A stretch of DNA of 64,000 nt from Plenodomus lindquistii (Eukaryota > Ascomycota > Dothideomycetes > Pleosporales > Leptosphaeriaceae), in assembly GCA_025504975.1 (NCBI GenBank), contig JANUWI010000002.1:3410001-3474000 (forward strand), given 5' to 3'. The notes beneath the pieces were generated by a model. That model saw only the letters and a program-made list of their open reading frames with translations. It searched no databases and was not told where the DNA came from. Every line of letters starts with the position of its first letter. The first letter of the stretch is position 1. Position numbers and translations under genes: made by a program. This document shows, in pieces, positions 43,582 through 56,720 of the stretch.

Positions 43582-44660
43582 ATGCGCTTCTCGTCTCTCT
43601 TTGCGACGCTTTCTGTTCCAGCCATCGCGGCTCAGATATTTGCGATAACTGAGACTGGTATGCCTCAAGTCGATGAAAGAGCGTGTGAGATAGCTTGCTA
43701 CAATACATATCACTACCTCATAGGAGTAAGCCCAATCATTTGCTGACAGACATCTCGAACTGACAAGATCAGGACTACCACACCAACGAAGACTGGATTG
43801 ACAACGCTGCATCTCATGAATCTAGCGCTGATCAGGTCTGCGCCATAGCATCGTGCTCTGATTGTCCTTTTTGCAATGTGAGGCAACTCGATACCGACTA
43901 CGTCGGTAATGCCAGGACAAACATCGTGGCCCGCACCACTGTCAACGAGGATAGGCTCACCAGCTGCTTGGACTGTCAACAACACGTCGATACCTGCCAC
44001 GAGTCCTTCAGAAATTTCGCTTTTGATCCTCTTGTCTGCGAACTTAGGGTCTGCACCTCCGGACCCATACACTGCCGAGTCGGTGGACAGTGCGAACGCC
44101 GAATCTGCAAAGACCTTGTAGCTCGCACCAAGAAGACCCTGTTTTTACAGCCAGAATGCAAGCAATGCACAAGCCAGTGGTTGTATTGTCTTCACGGCCT
44201 GTGTTTGCCTCCCACCCAAGACTGCTTCACCTCGCCATGCCCGGCCCCCAATCCAACATGCTCTGCATACTGCTGGCGCGCGGACCTCCCCAACTGTGGG
44301 CCAGATGGAAGGTGCTCTCATCCTATCTATGCGAACAGTCGAATAGACTTCGACTTGTTCAGGGTCACCCAAGTAGTCGCAGACTCTGCGAATCAACTGC
44401 TGGAGTGCATCGGGTTTAGGGCTGAGTGCGTCGCCAGGTGCAACCTGCAGAAGTTACGAAAAGCATGCAGAAGCACATGTGACAGTACATGGCATATTAG
44501 TAACGCCGAGAGGAAGCTGTGCAAAGACGATTGTAACCAGAAGGTTAGCTGCGAGCAGCATTGCAAGAAACAGACATGCTGCATGGGGCCGGAACACTGT
44601 CGCTTGGGGGGTAGTCACTACCGATGTAGTGATATCCCGGATCTACCATGTAGTATATAA
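43582..44660 (+). CDS. Secreted protein with about 38 cysteines, function unknown
   Basis: Two exons, 43582-43725 and 43773-44660, joined over a 47 bp intron (GTAAGC...ATCAG), encode 343 residues. The first 17 residues (MRFSSLFATLSVPAIAA) form a convincing signal peptide, and this first exon is only found by extending the long frame upstream across the intron. About 38 cysteines (11%) are spread over the mature chain, often as CxxC, CC or Cx3-5C. A short motif GPxHCR[VL]GG occurs twice (residues 145-153 and 320-328), hinting at internal duplication. There is no membrane helix after the signal and no family I recognise. Its pairing with another secreted cysteine-rich gene and closeness to the AT-rich block suggest an accessory, possibly host- or microbe-directed, secreted protein (inference). 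Confidence 0.8.
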
Positions 44661-44943
44661 ATGAAGGGAGATTTGGAGGTGTCAAGCTATTGGTATTCTT
44701 ATAGGTACATGTGAAAATCGACCTGCGATCGAGTGTAGTTACAAGGCGCGCATAGCAGGAGATAGCGTGCTCTCGAAGATAATGTTTAATGTTTGTGGCC
44801 TAGTCTGAAATCAGATGGAACAGGCTTTGCGCTGTCACCAACTGTATATCGTACATGTTCCTTCAAAGCCGACCTATACGGACCGTGACGAACGTGTTCG
44901 TTTCCAGTGCATGCTCTGTTTGACTAGTGACGCGATAAACGCT

Positions 44944-45531
44944 TTACGGTCCATTAGGCTTGGAGCCAGCTCCTGAGCCATATCCAGCATTCTCCTTGGG
45001 CTCCGCAATCAGGTCCGAGTTGTAAACGCGCTTGTAATCCTGCTCGCTCCAACCTTGTCGTTGGGCAAGTCCGCTCAGACTGAGCCCCCGGGAACGCGTC
45101 TTTTTGAGCGAGTCACCCGACGCTGCTCCCACCGCACCATAGTGTAGTGGCACAACACCTTGGCCGGGCGGTGGAAACGGAGCTGTTGATGATGTAGGTG
45201 ACGCCACAGTTTCTGTGTCAAAATTACCTGACGACCCTGAGTCTGCCGACATGTTTGAAGATACTGAAGCTTGTTGTGCCCTCCTCAGGGCATTTTCGTA
45301 GTTAGCTGAGCTTGTCCTAAGAACACCTGGTCGTCTGTATGCCTTTTGTGCCTCTGAGCTACCATCGTCTGCGAGCAGTGAAGGGTCTGGACCTGCAGCA
45401 TCCGTCTGGGTGATGCTGTTCAGAGTGAGGGCTGCTTCAGCTTCAGTGCGTGTATTGGGGGTAAGGGCGGGCGACGCAATGGAGCCGTCTGGCCCGTCGG
45501 AGGGCGCTAAGAGAGGCGATGGATCGTTCAT
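44944..45531 (-). CDS. Hypothetical low-complexity protein, 195 residues
   Basis: An open frame from the ATG at 45531 to the stop at 44944, rich in Ser, Ala, Pro and Gly and probably largely disordered. The C-terminal part (GLSLSGLAQRQGWSEQDYKR then VYNSDLI) looks like a more ordered, conserved patch. No domain, signal or membrane span is recognised. An AG acceptor (GATATAG) lies just upstream of the ATG, so an upstream non-coding or short coding exon is possible. It is the last intact gene before the AT-rich block; its start lies about 430 bp from the compositional border. Confidence 0.6.
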   Translation of the reverse strand: MNDPSPLLAPSDGPDGSIASPALTPNTRTEAEAALTLNSITQTDAAGPDPSLLADDGSSEAQKAYRRPGVLRTSSANYENALRRAQQASVSSNMSADSGSSGNFDTETVASPTSSTAPFPPPGQGVVPLHYGAVGAASGDSLKKTRSRGLSLSGLAQRQGWSEQDYKRVYNSDLIAEPKENAGYGSGAGSKPNGP

Positions 45532-45960
45532 TATGGCGTTGAGGTCTATATCTAATGTCAGCTTCGTTAGTACAACGCACTACATGCTTGATCATGGTTA
45601 TGACGATGAATGTTAAGGTCGAGCTAAGAGATGTAGACATACCGGAACGTCTTCGGTCGTTCAGCAATCGTCAGCAAGGTTCTGCGATCAAACCAGAGAT
45701 CCTAGTGTACGGCCGTTCCAAGTTCCCTGTCCCACATTGTTAGTAGACGCCAGTAACATCTCGAGAAGCTATTTGTACCTTGCGTAACTTTCACACGATG
45801 TAGCCTCGAGTAAAGCAAGCTGAGGATGTGGTCTTTCAGAGCAGTGTCGCATGATTTGCCAAAAGGTGCACGAGATATGATCGCATAGCTTGGCAAGTGA
45901 CGTCGGTTGCTCGCTCAGGGTCTAAAACTTGCAGAGCGCAAGCGATATACTAAACTAACT
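45532..45960. other. Flank between the last gene and the AT-rich block
   Basis: Normal base composition, including ordinary CA and TG dinucleotides, persists until roughly 45950. No gene is supported. This is presumably the promoter side of the hypothetical gene. Confidence 0.45.
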
Positions 45961-46416
45961 AGCATAGTCTAGAAAGTTATATATAGATAGAAAATTAATA
46001 TTTAAAAAAGCTAATAAATATAAAACTTCTACTATATAAAGTAGTAACGTACTTTATAGTTAAATTAAATATATAGTTAAATTAAATACTTTACTAAAAC
46101 TCTACTAAAATAATACTCTATTTTAGTTTAAACTAGTATATTATAGCGCTGTATAGTATAAAATAAACTTAAATACTATTTTATAACTACTTCTACTTTA
46201 TTTTTATATATTTAAAAGTTATATTTAATTTTATAGTACTATATATAGTATTATATCTATTTATAGATTTTACTAGTCTACTTTTTTTTTTACCTTTTTT
46301 CTATTACTACACGTTTTAAACTTTTTTAAAGTAGTTAAATATACGGTTTTTTTAGCTATAAAATTACTTTTATACTAAATCTACTTTTTTTTATACAATT
46401 TATAATACGTAGTAGC

Positions 46417-46889
46417 TATAACAATCTATTTATAATAGATAAAAACTATAGACTATAAATAGATAATAAAACGCTAGTTTAATAGGCAGCTCTATAATAT
46501 TACGTATTATATAACTAATAGCTATAATAGTTTCTATTATAGCTAGAACTAAATATATATAATAGCTAATAGTAAATATATATAATAGCTAATTATAAAT
46601 ATATATAATAGCTAATAGTAAATATATATAATAGCTAGTAATAAATATAATAACTTCTATTATAGCTATTATATAAGTATATAGAAATATTAAAATACTT
46701 TTTAGTAAATTATATTTAATTTATATAAATAAATAAATAAAATATTTAGTTATTTTAAATATTTTTATTACTTTTTTTAGAAGCGTACTTTTACTATTTT
46801 AGTAGTAAAACTACCTCTATCTATATATAATATCTATTTTTAAAAACTAATTTTTATATTTTTTTTTATACTAGCTACTTTATATTATA
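46417..46889 (+). repeat. Left LTR of element A
   Basis: It matches the split right copy at 52904-52997 plus 60508-60887, including the shared AAAACTATAGACTATAA block and repeated AATAGCTAATAGTAAATATA-like units. Differences are mostly transitions. Confidence 0.72.
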
Positions 46890-49799
46890 GCTATCTAAAA
46901 TTTTTTTCATACTATAAACACTTTAAAATAAATAATATTACTATAGATACTTTAGATACTTTAACTACTAGCTACTCTAGTACTTATATAGCTAAGCCTA
47001 ACTTTTATTTTTAAAAAAAAAAGCTAAGTTTAAAATATAAATCCTCTAGTATAATTATTATTTCTATATTAAAAGAAATTAAATTAATAATAATAACTAA
47101 ATTATAATTATAACTAGCTTAATAAAAAAAATACTAAAAAATAGATTACTTTATTTTTATATAAATATCTAGATAAAAACGTTATAAATACTAAAAATAA
47201 TAATCTAATTAAAAGTTAGAATATATTTAAAACTAGACTCTAAATAATCTTTTTTTAAAAAATTAATTATTACTAAAAGAAAATCTAGATATTATAATAA
47301 ACTAAGTCTACTATAAACTATATAATAATATGCTAGTAATACTAAAAGTAATTTGACTAGAATAATAAAATATTAATATATATATATAAATAAATTTTTA
47401 AACTAAAAGTTTATAAAAAATTTATAAAATCTAGAAGTATTATTAGAATACTAGATAATCTAGTAGAGAATATAATCTATATAAATAATAATTTATATAA
47501 ATTTAAGCTAGCTAAATAAAACTATAGATAAATATTATTTACTATAAATAAAAAAAAATCTAGAAAACTTTAAAAGATATAATACTAGCCTAATAATAAA
47601 TAAAGCTATTAGGCCTATTAATTTATATAATAAAGTATTTATTAAAGCTATATTACAAAACCTATATATATTAGTATTATTATTAAAAAAAAATCTATTT
47701 AAAAAAAAGTAACTAAAAATAGTCTAGTAAAAAGCTACTAATATACTATAAATCTAGTAAAAAAAGCTACTTTATATAGAACTACTAGTCTAAAAATAAA
47801 GTTATATACTAGATTAATATAGTATAAATTAAAATACGTTATAAATATATAAATAATAAATAAATAATTATCTCTAGTATTAAACTATTTAATTTTAATA
47901 GTATAGTAAACTATTTAAATATCTCTAATACTATAATTAGTTTATTTAATAATATAGAAAATAAAAAACTACTTTTTATTACTATAATCTAAAATTATAT
48001 ACAGAAAAAAGCTTTTTTAAATAAAAAAATTAAATAATATCTAAAGTATTAGAAAGCTTTAGTAGTAAATATAGAAAATTTAAATAATAAATATAAATTT
48101 ATAAAAAAAGACTATACTAAATTAAAAAAAATAGAAAAGTTTAAATTATAGTACTAAACTACTATACTTTTACTATAGATATAAACTATTCTAGTATAAT
48201 AGAATTAAACATTTAGTAATATAAAAAAATATTTTAAAAAAGCTATTTAATAGTTTATAGAATAGCTAATCTATAATATTAATAATAGCACTATAATAAT
48301 TAATACTAATATTAAAAAATTAATATAAAAACTCTAGAATGTTTTTAATAATAAAAGTTTTATAGTATAGATACTATAATAGCTAAAAAATACTATAAAT
48401 TAGTAGATTATTTATAGAGAAAACTATATTAACTAGGTTTTATAAAAACTATAGGTATACTAGATTAGAATAGTATAAAACTACTATTTAAAAAAAAAAG
48501 TCTATAAAATAAATAATACTCTAGCTAGAAAAAATAATACTCTAAAATACTAGAGTGTCTAATAAAATAAAAGTAATAGATAGTTAAACTATATAAATTA
48601 TTAATAAAATAAATAATATAGTAGTATATTATAGAGTTTATATACTTATAATACGTATACTATCTATTATTTAAATAAAATAAAAATAGAATATTTTTAT
48701 ATTAATTTAACTACTATACGCACTAAGTATATAACTATAAAAATAAAATTTATTTTAAGTATCTATAAAATAAGTGTATATAAAGCTACTTTTTAAACTT
48801 TAATAATAATAAAGCACGTATCTAGATATAAACTATTATTAATAGAATATATTATAATTAAATATAGTATATATACTTTAATCTAGAATATAAAAAGTAT
48901 AAAAATAAAAAATACCTTTATAAATTTAAAAATAAGTCTTTGTTAAACTAAAGCTATACTCTAGCTCTATAAAATATTCTATTTATATAGTAAAAGCTAT
49001 AGGCTTAACTAAATTTAAATAAAGTTTATAAAATATACTATAATAGCTATAATAGATTAAAAGTATAAAATAAACTTTATATCTATATATATAGTATATA
49101 TAGTAAATCTATATCTATTAAAAAAATAAATTTTTTACTATATAAATATAATTAATAGTAAGGCTATACCTAGTTAATCTAGAATTATATATAAAGTAAT
49201 AAAATTAGACCTAATTATTAGAAATTACTAAAAACGTATAAACTTTAATATATCTAGTTTTTTAATATATAATATTCTTTTTAGCCTTTTTTAGCTTATA
49301 AAATATAATTCTAGAATTAATTAAAGATTAAAAATCTTTTAATTTAAATACTATAGATTAGACGTATCTATAAACTAGGCTATATATTATTATTATATAA
49401 TTATAAATAGAAAATAAATTATAGTATATAATATAAAAGAAATTATTAAAAAATAATATCTAAATAGAAATAACTATAAATAATATAAGTCTAGCTTTAT
49501 AAATACTAGTAAAGTACTACTAGGTTAATAAATAAAAGAAAAAAAAAACTATATAAGTTAAAATTTTTTAAAAAGTATAAAAAATTTAAATAACTTTTTT
49601 AGAAAAAAAATAAGTATAGTAGTATTGCTTAAATATAAACTTTAGAAGTATAGAATTATTTTATAAAAAAAATGTAACTAACTTTTAGACTAATTTATAA
49701 ACTATTAAAAAAAATTTAAAATACTAAAAAAGTATATTAAAGTTAACCTAAAAGAAAAATTATTTAACTCTCTAAATTACTAGTAGGCTACTCTATTTT

Positions 49800-50330
49800 T
49801 TTTTTACTAAAAGAAAATAGTAAGCTATAGTTATATATTAACTATAGAAAGTTTAATAATATTATAATTTAAAATTAATACCTATTATCTAATATATTAG
49901 AGTTAAAGAATTAATTAGTTTATATAAAAAACTTTATTGTATTAAATCTATAAAGCGCGTATAATTTTATCTATATAAAAATAAATAAAAAATAGAAAAT
50001 AGTATTTAGAATATACTATAGCTACTATAAATATATAGTAATACCTTTTAGTTTTACTAACGCTCTAGTAATATATTAGGCTTTTATTAATAATATTTTA
50101 AAAAAATACCTAGATATATTTACTATTATATATTTTAATAAAATTTTTATATATTTAAATAATAAATAGAAACACGTCTAGTATATTAGATAAATTTTAA
50201 CTTTATTTAGATAGTATAACTTATAACTAGAACCTAAAAAATATAAATAGTATAAAAAAAAAGTAGAGTTTTAGAATATATAGTTAGTATGTATAAAGTA
50301 AAAATAAATAAAAATAAAATAAAAATACTT
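49800..50330 (+). pseudogene. Reverse transcriptase relic of element A
   Basis: Reading through mutations, the stretch near 50030-50300 follows Gypsy RT: YIV-PF-FTNA, then the catalytic box at 50131-50142, read as YFNK where the family has YLDD, then KHVQYIRQILTLF and LQLEPKK. Several stops interrupt it. The changes are those expected from C-to-T and G-to-A mutation. Confidence 0.7.
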
Positions 50331-51279
50331 ATAAACTAGTCTATATTTAAAACTATAAAAAATATTTTATTATTTTCTAAATTTATAAACTTTAACTAAT
50401 AGTTTATTAAAATCTTTTTTAAAAAAGTAGCGCCTTTTATAAAGCTAACTAAAAAAAAATAACTTTAAAAAATAAAAATAAAATACAAAAACTATATTTT
50501 ATAATATAAAGTAGGTATATATAAAACTACTAATACTACTATTTTTTTTAAGTAGTAAACTATTATACTTTAAAATAAATATATTAGACTTTATAATAAG
50601 CGTAGTAGTTATATAAAAATAAAATAGTTAATAGTATCTAATTATATACTACTCTAGAAAATTTATAGTATATAAAAAGAATTATAATATATATAATAAA
50701 AAACCTATAGCTATTATTAATATACTTAAGTACTAGCGTATCTATATAAAAAGCTATTTAGAATTTATAATATTTTTATATTATACAAACTTTATAAGCT
50801 TTACTATAATAAAAACTTTTAATAGATAATAAATAAAATAGTTAGAAATACTAGGCTAGTATAAATTTAAAATTATATATACTTTAGATAAAAATTATAC
50901 TAAAGCTAATATTTTTAGCTAAAAAATAAATATTATAGAATTAAAAAGAATTATTAAAAATAGAATTTTTAAAGCTAATAAAAATAAATTATTAGAACCT
51001 ACTTAAATATTTAGTATAGTATTTACTATTATACCTAAATTTATAGAGAAGTTATAGAAAGTAGTTATTTAAAGCTACTATAAAAACTTTATATATAGTT
51101 ATCTAGGCATTTAATATACTATAAAACTAATTTAATAGAGGTACTAGTTTAGAATTATAAAAAATAAAGTTATAGATTTTATTAGTAAATATATAAACTA
51201 TTAGAAAAATAAGTATAGTATATACGTACTCTATAAAAAACAATAAGCACTAGAACTACTTTTAATACTTTAGAAAAAC

Positions 51280-51430
51280 ATCTCTATAGACTTTATAATA
51301 GGTCTACTACTATTAAAAAATCTAGTTACTAAATTTATATATAATATAATTATAGTTATATCTAATTAATTTATAAAAGTAGCTAAGTATATTTTATTTT
51401 AACAAAAACTCTATAGTAGTATAGCTAGAA
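51280..51430 (+). pseudogene. Integrase relic of element A
   Basis: Conceptual translation gives DFIIGLLLLKNLVTKF, followed by IIIVISN-FIKVAKYILF. This resembles the start of the Gypsy integrase catalytic core (DF..GLP..., then a VVDRLTKMAHF-like segment). It lies downstream of the RT relic, in Gypsy order. Confidence 0.6.
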
Positions 51431-52903
51431 TATATCTTTATTAATAGAATTATTAGATATTATAGTATTCTAAAGTTAATTATTAGCAATTAAAATAAGC
51501 TATTTATATTAAATATTTAGATATTACTTTTTACTACTATTATAACGTAATAGAAACTATTTATAGCTTTTTATTAAAAAATAAATAAATAGATAAAGTA
51601 AATAAATTGCACTATAAAAGCTTATTTATAGATATATATTAATTAGTAATAAAATAATTAGATTTTACTATTATCTATAGCTTAGATAGTATATAATAAT
51701 AAAGTTTTAAAGTCTATAAAATAAACTTAATATTTTACTAACTATAGAAAATATCTAAATCTTTTTTACTAGAATATTACTTTTTTAAAGAATAGAAGCA
51801 GCTATACTTGTAGCTAAAAAATTAAAAAAAATTTATTAAAAATTAAATAAAGCTTTTATAGATGTTTAACGTAGTAGTATTTTATATATTAATAGAAAAT
51901 AAAAAATAGCACTTTAGCTAAAAAAAAAAGAATAAAGTATATTTTTTTATAAACAATTTTTATATAATATAATCTAATTAAAATTTATACTATATTAAAA
52001 TTAAACTATTTTTTATTAAAAATAAAAAAAAACTAGTTATATATATATTTAATTTTCTATTTAACGCTAAAGTATACTTTAGGTTCTATATAAAAATACT
52101 AGAACTAGCTAACTTTTTAACTCTATTATAAATAACCTTTTATTATAAATAATAAAAAAATAATAAGTTTAAAATTAAAAAAATAAAACTATATTAAAAA
52201 AATAAAGTAATATAAAGTACCTAGTAAAATAGTTAAAGTAAAATAATTTAGAAAATATATAAAAACTAGAAATAAATTTTATAAACTACTACTAGCTACT
52301 AGTATAGTATTACTAGAAAATAAAGTATAACTATACTTTATAATAGATTAGTCTAATAAACTAAATATTACTTATATTATAGATAAAGAAACTCTATAAA
52401 TAAATACTATAGAATAATTTAATATTTTTAAATTTACCTTTTTACTTTCTACTTTAAACTCTAATATAAAGTATAAAGCTTTTTACTAAATACGCTTTTT
52501 TATCTATTCTAGAATTTCCTTATTACGTAATAAATATAAAATAATAGTTAGAAATAAACATTTATTTTTATCTACTTTTTTTTAATATTTATTTTAAATT
52601 TTATTTAATAACTTTTAAAATATATTTATATACGCTTTTTTTTAATAAATACACTTAGCGTACTTTAACTATAAATTAAATATAATAAAATAATAAAATT
52701 ATGTAGAAAAATAATAATTACTAAAAACTTTAGTAATAATTTTATAAAAAAAGATTTCTAATAAAACACGTAGTTAGCGTTTATAGAAATTAGAAAATAT
52801 AGTATTACTCTATAGTTTAAAAATATAGAAATATTAGTAATTACTAATATAGTACTAATAGATTACGTAGTTTAAAAATAAACTTTCTAGAAAAAGAAAA
52901 TAG

Positions 52904-52997
52904 TATTATAATCTCTTTATAATAGATAAAAACTATAGACTATAAGTAGATAATAAAGCGCTAGTCTAATAGATAGCTTTATAATTCTATATATTAT
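52904..52997 (+). repeat. Right LTR of element A, first part (before element B)
   Basis: Aligns with the first roughly 94 bases of the left LTR (AATAGATAAAAACTATAGAC and AATAAAGCGCTAGTCTAATA). It ends at the target duplication of element B. Confidence 0.7.
52993..52997 (+). repeat. Target site duplication of element B, left copy (ATTAT)
   Basis: ATTAT directly precedes element B and is repeated at 60503-60507 directly after it. The uninterrupted LTR at about 46503-46507 contains a single ATTAT at the matching place, an empty-site comparison inside the window. Confidence 0.72.
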
Positions 52998-53414
52998 TAT
53001 AATAAAGCTATATTCTATTACAATAACAACTTTTAGCTATAGAAGCCTCTTTATAAGCTACTCCTATTTTTCTCTATATAAGCTTATTAAAGATAGAAGA
53101 CTATACTAACCTCTACCTAAACTACCTCTATACTATATCTAGTCTAGATCCTATAAAAATCTCTACTCTACTATTACCTACGTGCTAATATAGTAGAGGA
53201 AAAAAGAGAACTCTATAAAGGCTTAGAACTACTACTAAGTTCTACTTTATATAGCTTACTTCTTTAATAAAACTATAAAAGTATAATTTTCTTATCCTTT
53301 TATATAAAGTTTATAAAAATATAATTTATTTAGCTTTTTAATTTACGCGCACTTCTATATACTTTTAAACTAATTTAAACGCTTTTTAGCACTTTATATT
53401 TTTAAGCTATTATA
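52998..53414 (+). repeat. 5' LTR of element B
   Basis: 417 bp, nearly colinear with 60086-60502 and 61984-62403. It shares long blocks such as CTCTACTCTACTATTACCTA and TTGCTATAT-poor AT runs, differing mostly by transitions. Confidence 0.85.
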
Positions 53415-54862
53415 TTATAAGAAAATTATTTTTCTACTAGTAACAGCCTATATAATATTACTAATTTATTTAAAAGAATTATTTAAATTCTTTAGTTAAC
53501 TAGCCTCTAAAACCTCTCTAGTTCTAGCTCTAATTAACACTAATAAATCTATTAATAATTTTAAAACTAGATTTTAAAGATCTCTAGTTAACTAAAGCCT
53601 ATAGGTTTAGACTTCTATAGCATTACCTATTTAGATTACTTTTAGAAAAGTTGCGTTAGATAGCGCTAAAGTAGAGACTTAGAGACTACTAATAATCTAG
53701 TAGAATTAGAAGTAAAGCTAATACCTATCTCTATTAATAAATAATAAATCCTGCTTTTTAAAAAATAAAAGGAAATAACTAGCTTTAATAGAAGGCCTAT
53801 AAACTTATTAAATATCTAAAATATAGAAAACAGCTAATACTAGCTAATTAGAGAATAATTAGAGTTAGATAGAAGCTAGACCTACTTTAGTAGAACCTAG
53901 AAATCTACTAACTATAACTTTTAATAATACTATAGAAATAATAGTCTAGCTACGCGCTAAATTAGCAGCTCTATAGGCTAAAATAAAACCTATTAAAAAA
54001 AAATTTTTATTTAACTCTACTTCTAAACTTACCTCTATTCTTTACTAAAAACTTTTAGACTTATTAACGTTACTAGTTAACTAGATTACTTTCTAAAGCC
54101 TTTTTTTATATCTTTAAAAAGCTACGTTTATTAGAGCGTACTTTTTCTATCTCTAAACTATTAGATAGAAAGGACTCTACCTACAGACAATAGAAAGCTT
54201 TAATACTAGATTAATTTAAAATAAATAGTAACTACTACTATTCTAAGCGTGCTTGTATAGTACTAGTCTAGAGTAGTACTTTTAGTTTAGCTAAAAAGTA
54301 TTTTAAGCTCTAATACCTATCTAATAATAAAGCTAACTATTTTTTCTCTATAGAAGCTATAATAGCTACGCTTAATAGATATTTTATTACTAGTAATAAA
54401 TAGGCTAAGGCACATAACACCTTTAACTAACTATATATAGAAAAAAATAAAACTTTCTCTATTTTTAAAGTCTATTTTTTAAGCTATACTATAAAAAAAC
54501 GCGTACTATATATAGAATAGATTTACTATATATAGGTAAAAATAACTTCTAGCCTACGTATTTCTAGTTAAAAGTTTAAGTATATCTAGAATAACTTTTT
54601 TCTAGATATAATAGAGCACTTTACTACCTTTAATATAGAAAGAAAAACCTACCTAAAGGATATATATTATTAGAACTTTTTTTATAATAGTACTACTAAG
54701 TTCTAAACTAGAACTACAGTATAACCTAGTTTAGATACTTTTTAAAAAAAGACTTTAGAAAATATAGTACTATATATAGCTCTCTAAACTTTTCTATAAT
54801 CTACTATAGTACCTCTATAGCAAGTAATAGCTACTTTAGCTTCTAAAAAGGCACTAGGTAAC

Positions 54863-54910
54863 TACTATAACTATAGTAAACTAGAATACTATACTAATAA
54901 ATATCTATTA
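54863..54910 (+). pseudogene. Gag CCHC zinc-knuckle relic of element B
   Basis: Read in frame this gives YYNYSKLEYYTNKYL, which lines up with the retroviral-type knuckle CxxCxxxxHxxxxC if each Cys codon suffered TGY to TAY. The same stretch recurs in copy B' near 63850-63900. Confidence 0.65.
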
Positions 54911-55989
54911 CTATAAATAAAAGAAATTATAATTAAAAATTACTCTAACTAATATTATAACGCTACTAAAGTACTAAACCTAGAGAAAAATTAGATAGAA
55001 AATAAATAGTTCTAAAAGTATTACGCTATTTAGAATTAAGTTAAAAATATAACCTATTAAACTTTAATTTTTTAAAACTATTTTAAAGTTTCTATTTCTT
55101 TATATCTACTATTTTATGCAATCTAGGCGTAAGTATAAAACTACTATTATTTATTAATACTAGCGTCTAAAGATATTTTTTTTTAAATTTATATATTATT
55201 TCTTTTTTATTTTTTTTATTTTAAACTAAAGTCTAAAAACTACCCTACCTAGTAATAGTTAAAGGGTTTAAAAACTAAATTTTTTTACTAGTTATAGAAT
55301 ATATCTGTCTCTATATAATTATAGATAGATAAAAGATTCTAAACTGTCTATTTATTATATTTAATCTAGAAGCTTAAAATATAATTATTAGAATGTAATA
55401 GTTAAAAAGGTTTAAAATTCTACTAGATATAGAAAAGTTCTAGTTATAGTAGCTAGCTATTTACTCTAAAATCTATATCTCTACTTTTTTAATTTTTATA
55501 TAACTCTATTAAAGAATACTAAAAAAGCACGTTACTTTTAATATTAAAAAATAAAATGCTTTATAAAAAAAGAAGTTATATTAGAAAACTAGTAGCCTAC
55601 ACCTTTTAATTAATTGTATTTATAGAATTTTTAAAGCTCTATAATACTAGAATATCCCTCTAGAGATCTAAAAACTAGATCTACTTTAAAAACCCTTTAA
55701 AACCTCTTCTAGTCTCTAAGTTGCTATTATTTCCGCTAATACCTTCTATTTTAATATAAAAAAGAAAAAAATTAAGTTTTTTACTACTAGTCTATATAAA
55801 ATTAACTAGATTTTTAAAAACTATAATAAAAAAGATATTTAAAAAAATAACTATTTAATCTAGAACTAACTCCCCCTTTACTACTAGTAGTATTAGAATG
55901 TATTTAGTTTATTAGTAGTAGAGAAACTACTAGAACACTAACTATATAACTATAAAATTATTCTAAATAAACCTCTATCTAATAACTTT

Positions 55990-56720
55990 AGCCCTTTATA
56001 TAAGTAAAACACTAAGGATTTAGAAGCTATTAAAAAGTACGTCTAGAAAAACTTATAGAAGAGATTTATAGAGACTAGCTATAGCCTTTTTACTTTCTCT
56101 ATTCTCTATATCTATAAACCTAATAAGTTGCTTTATATTTATATTAACTACTATAAATTTAACTAGCTTACCTAAAAAAACGCCTATCTAATTCTAAAAA
56201 TAGATAACTTACTAATCTGCTTAAATAAAGCTAAAATTTTTACTAAGTTTAATATTTAAGTAGCTTTTAATAAAATCTATATAGATTCTAAGTTTAAAAA
56301 ATATACTACTTTCTATACCTGCTATAGATTATATAAATATAAAGTACTTTTTTTTAGTCTCTATAATAGCCTCTTTACTTATTAAAGGTATATAAATAAT
56401 ATATTTATAGATTACTTAGATAATTTCTATATTACCTACTTAGATAATATTTTTATCTACTCTAAAAACGTCTAGAGCTACTAATAATATGTTAAGCTTA
56501 TTTTAAAAAAACTATAAAAAGCAGGACTATAAATAGTAATTAAAAAAAGCGAATTCTATATTATTTAAACTAAGTATTTAGGATATATTCTAACTAATAA
56601 AGAAATAAAGGTAGATCTAGAAAAGGTAAAAGTACTCTATAACTAGGTCTAACCTACTACTATAATAGGTATTAAATTTTTTCTAAAGTTTACTAAATTC
56701 TATAAATAATTTATTTCTAA
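55990..56720 (+). pseudogene. Reverse transcriptase relic of element B
   Basis: Conceptual reading shows SPFTSPILYV-like, then INYRKLN-like, Y-I-KIDNLL and the catalytic box at 56437-56448, read as YLDN (YLDD expected, GAT to AAT). After it come IFIYSKN and a GYILTNKEIKVD-like end. Stops and Asp-to-Asn changes are all transitions. Confidence 0.78.

Noticed and set aside
46540..46640. CRISPR-like array in AATAGCTAATAGTAAATATA repeats
   Set aside because: The units are directly tandem with no unique spacers, lie within an LTR of a eukaryotic retroelement, and recur in the other LTR copy.
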